Positions 5,050 through 5,108 of a DNA stretch of 5,108 nucleotides are shown one piece after another. Both the position numbers and the translations under genes were made by a program. The notes beneath the pieces were generated by a model. It ran no database searches, was not told the origin of the DNA, and was given only the letters and a program-made list of their open reading frames with translations. Source of the stretch: Symbiobacteriaceae bacterium (GTDB lineage: Bacteria; Bacillota; JAAYKD01; WRDA01); contig WREE01000143.1 in the NCBI GenBank assembly GCA_009779515.1, positions 1-5,108 of the forward strand, in the 5' to 3' direction. Within the stretch, counting starts at the first letter, position 1, and each line of letters begins with the position of its first letter.

Positions 5050-5108
5050 ACTGGAGAAAAATCGGTTTCTTGTTCTTGGTTTCCTATATAAACTATCTTA
5101 AAGGGATA
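5050..5108 (+). repeat. 59-base conserved block, copy 2, cut by the window edge
   Basis: Second copy of the block at 2950-3008, about 80% identical without gaps, ending at the last base with CTTAAAGGGATA still matching. The element therefore very probably continues beyond the window. Together with 4973-5049 it forms the region upstream of the minus-strand three-gene operon; no convincing SigA promoter for that operon is visible in 4973-5108, so its promoter may lie further upstream. Confidence 0.85.

Overview
The window looks like the chromosome of an anaerobic, possibly thermophilic, endospore-lineage Firmicute (class Clostridia, Peptococcaceae/Moorella-like). This is inferred from strong GGAGG-type ribosome binding sites on every gene whose start is visible, use of TTG and GTG starts, a textbook SigA-type promoter, roughly balanced GC content, and the style of the proteins. 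The genus cannot be fixed from the sequence alone.

Layout. (1) Bases 2-751, plus strand: the 3' five-sixths of an EamA/DMT-family membrane transporter cut by the left edge. (2) Bases 764-2818, minus strand: a 684-residue predicted exported protein made of tandem beta-rich modules, function unknown. It converges on the transporter with only 12 bases between stop codons. It has a clear promoter (-35 TTGACG, 17-base spacer, -10 TACAAT) and a TTG start; the -35 box lies inside the longest open frame, so the longest-frame start is wrong. (3) Bases 2870-3149: a gene-free stretch filled with hairpins and a 59-base sequence that recurs at 5050-5108. (4) Bases 3150-4972, minus strand: a probable three-gene operon of a 72-residue small protein, a 320-residue FIST-like (DUF6976-type) putative sensory protein, and a 172-residue FMN nitroreductase-family protein. 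(5) Bases 4973-5108: the operon's upstream region, holding a second, edge-truncated copy of the repeated element.

The most interesting signal is the repeated structured element. Copy 1 spans about 2923-3142. It has a 5' hairpin with a 3-base loop, a 2-base gap, a 59-base conserved block, an internal hairpin, and a three-way-junction-like fold closed by an 11-bp stem with one bulge. Copy 2 (5017-5108, cut by the right edge) keeps the same 5' architecture: hairpin with 3-base loop, exactly 2 bases, then the 59-base block at 47/59 identity. Its hairpin stem sequence is entirely different. Conserved geometry with changed sequence, plus G-U wobbles and tandem G-A mismatches that suit the plus strand, suggest a structured RNA or a small non-autonomous mobile element rather than a protein gene. 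I cannot assign it to a known family.

The small protein, FIST-like protein and nitroreductase may act together as a ligand- or redox-responsive unit. That is inference from gene order only.
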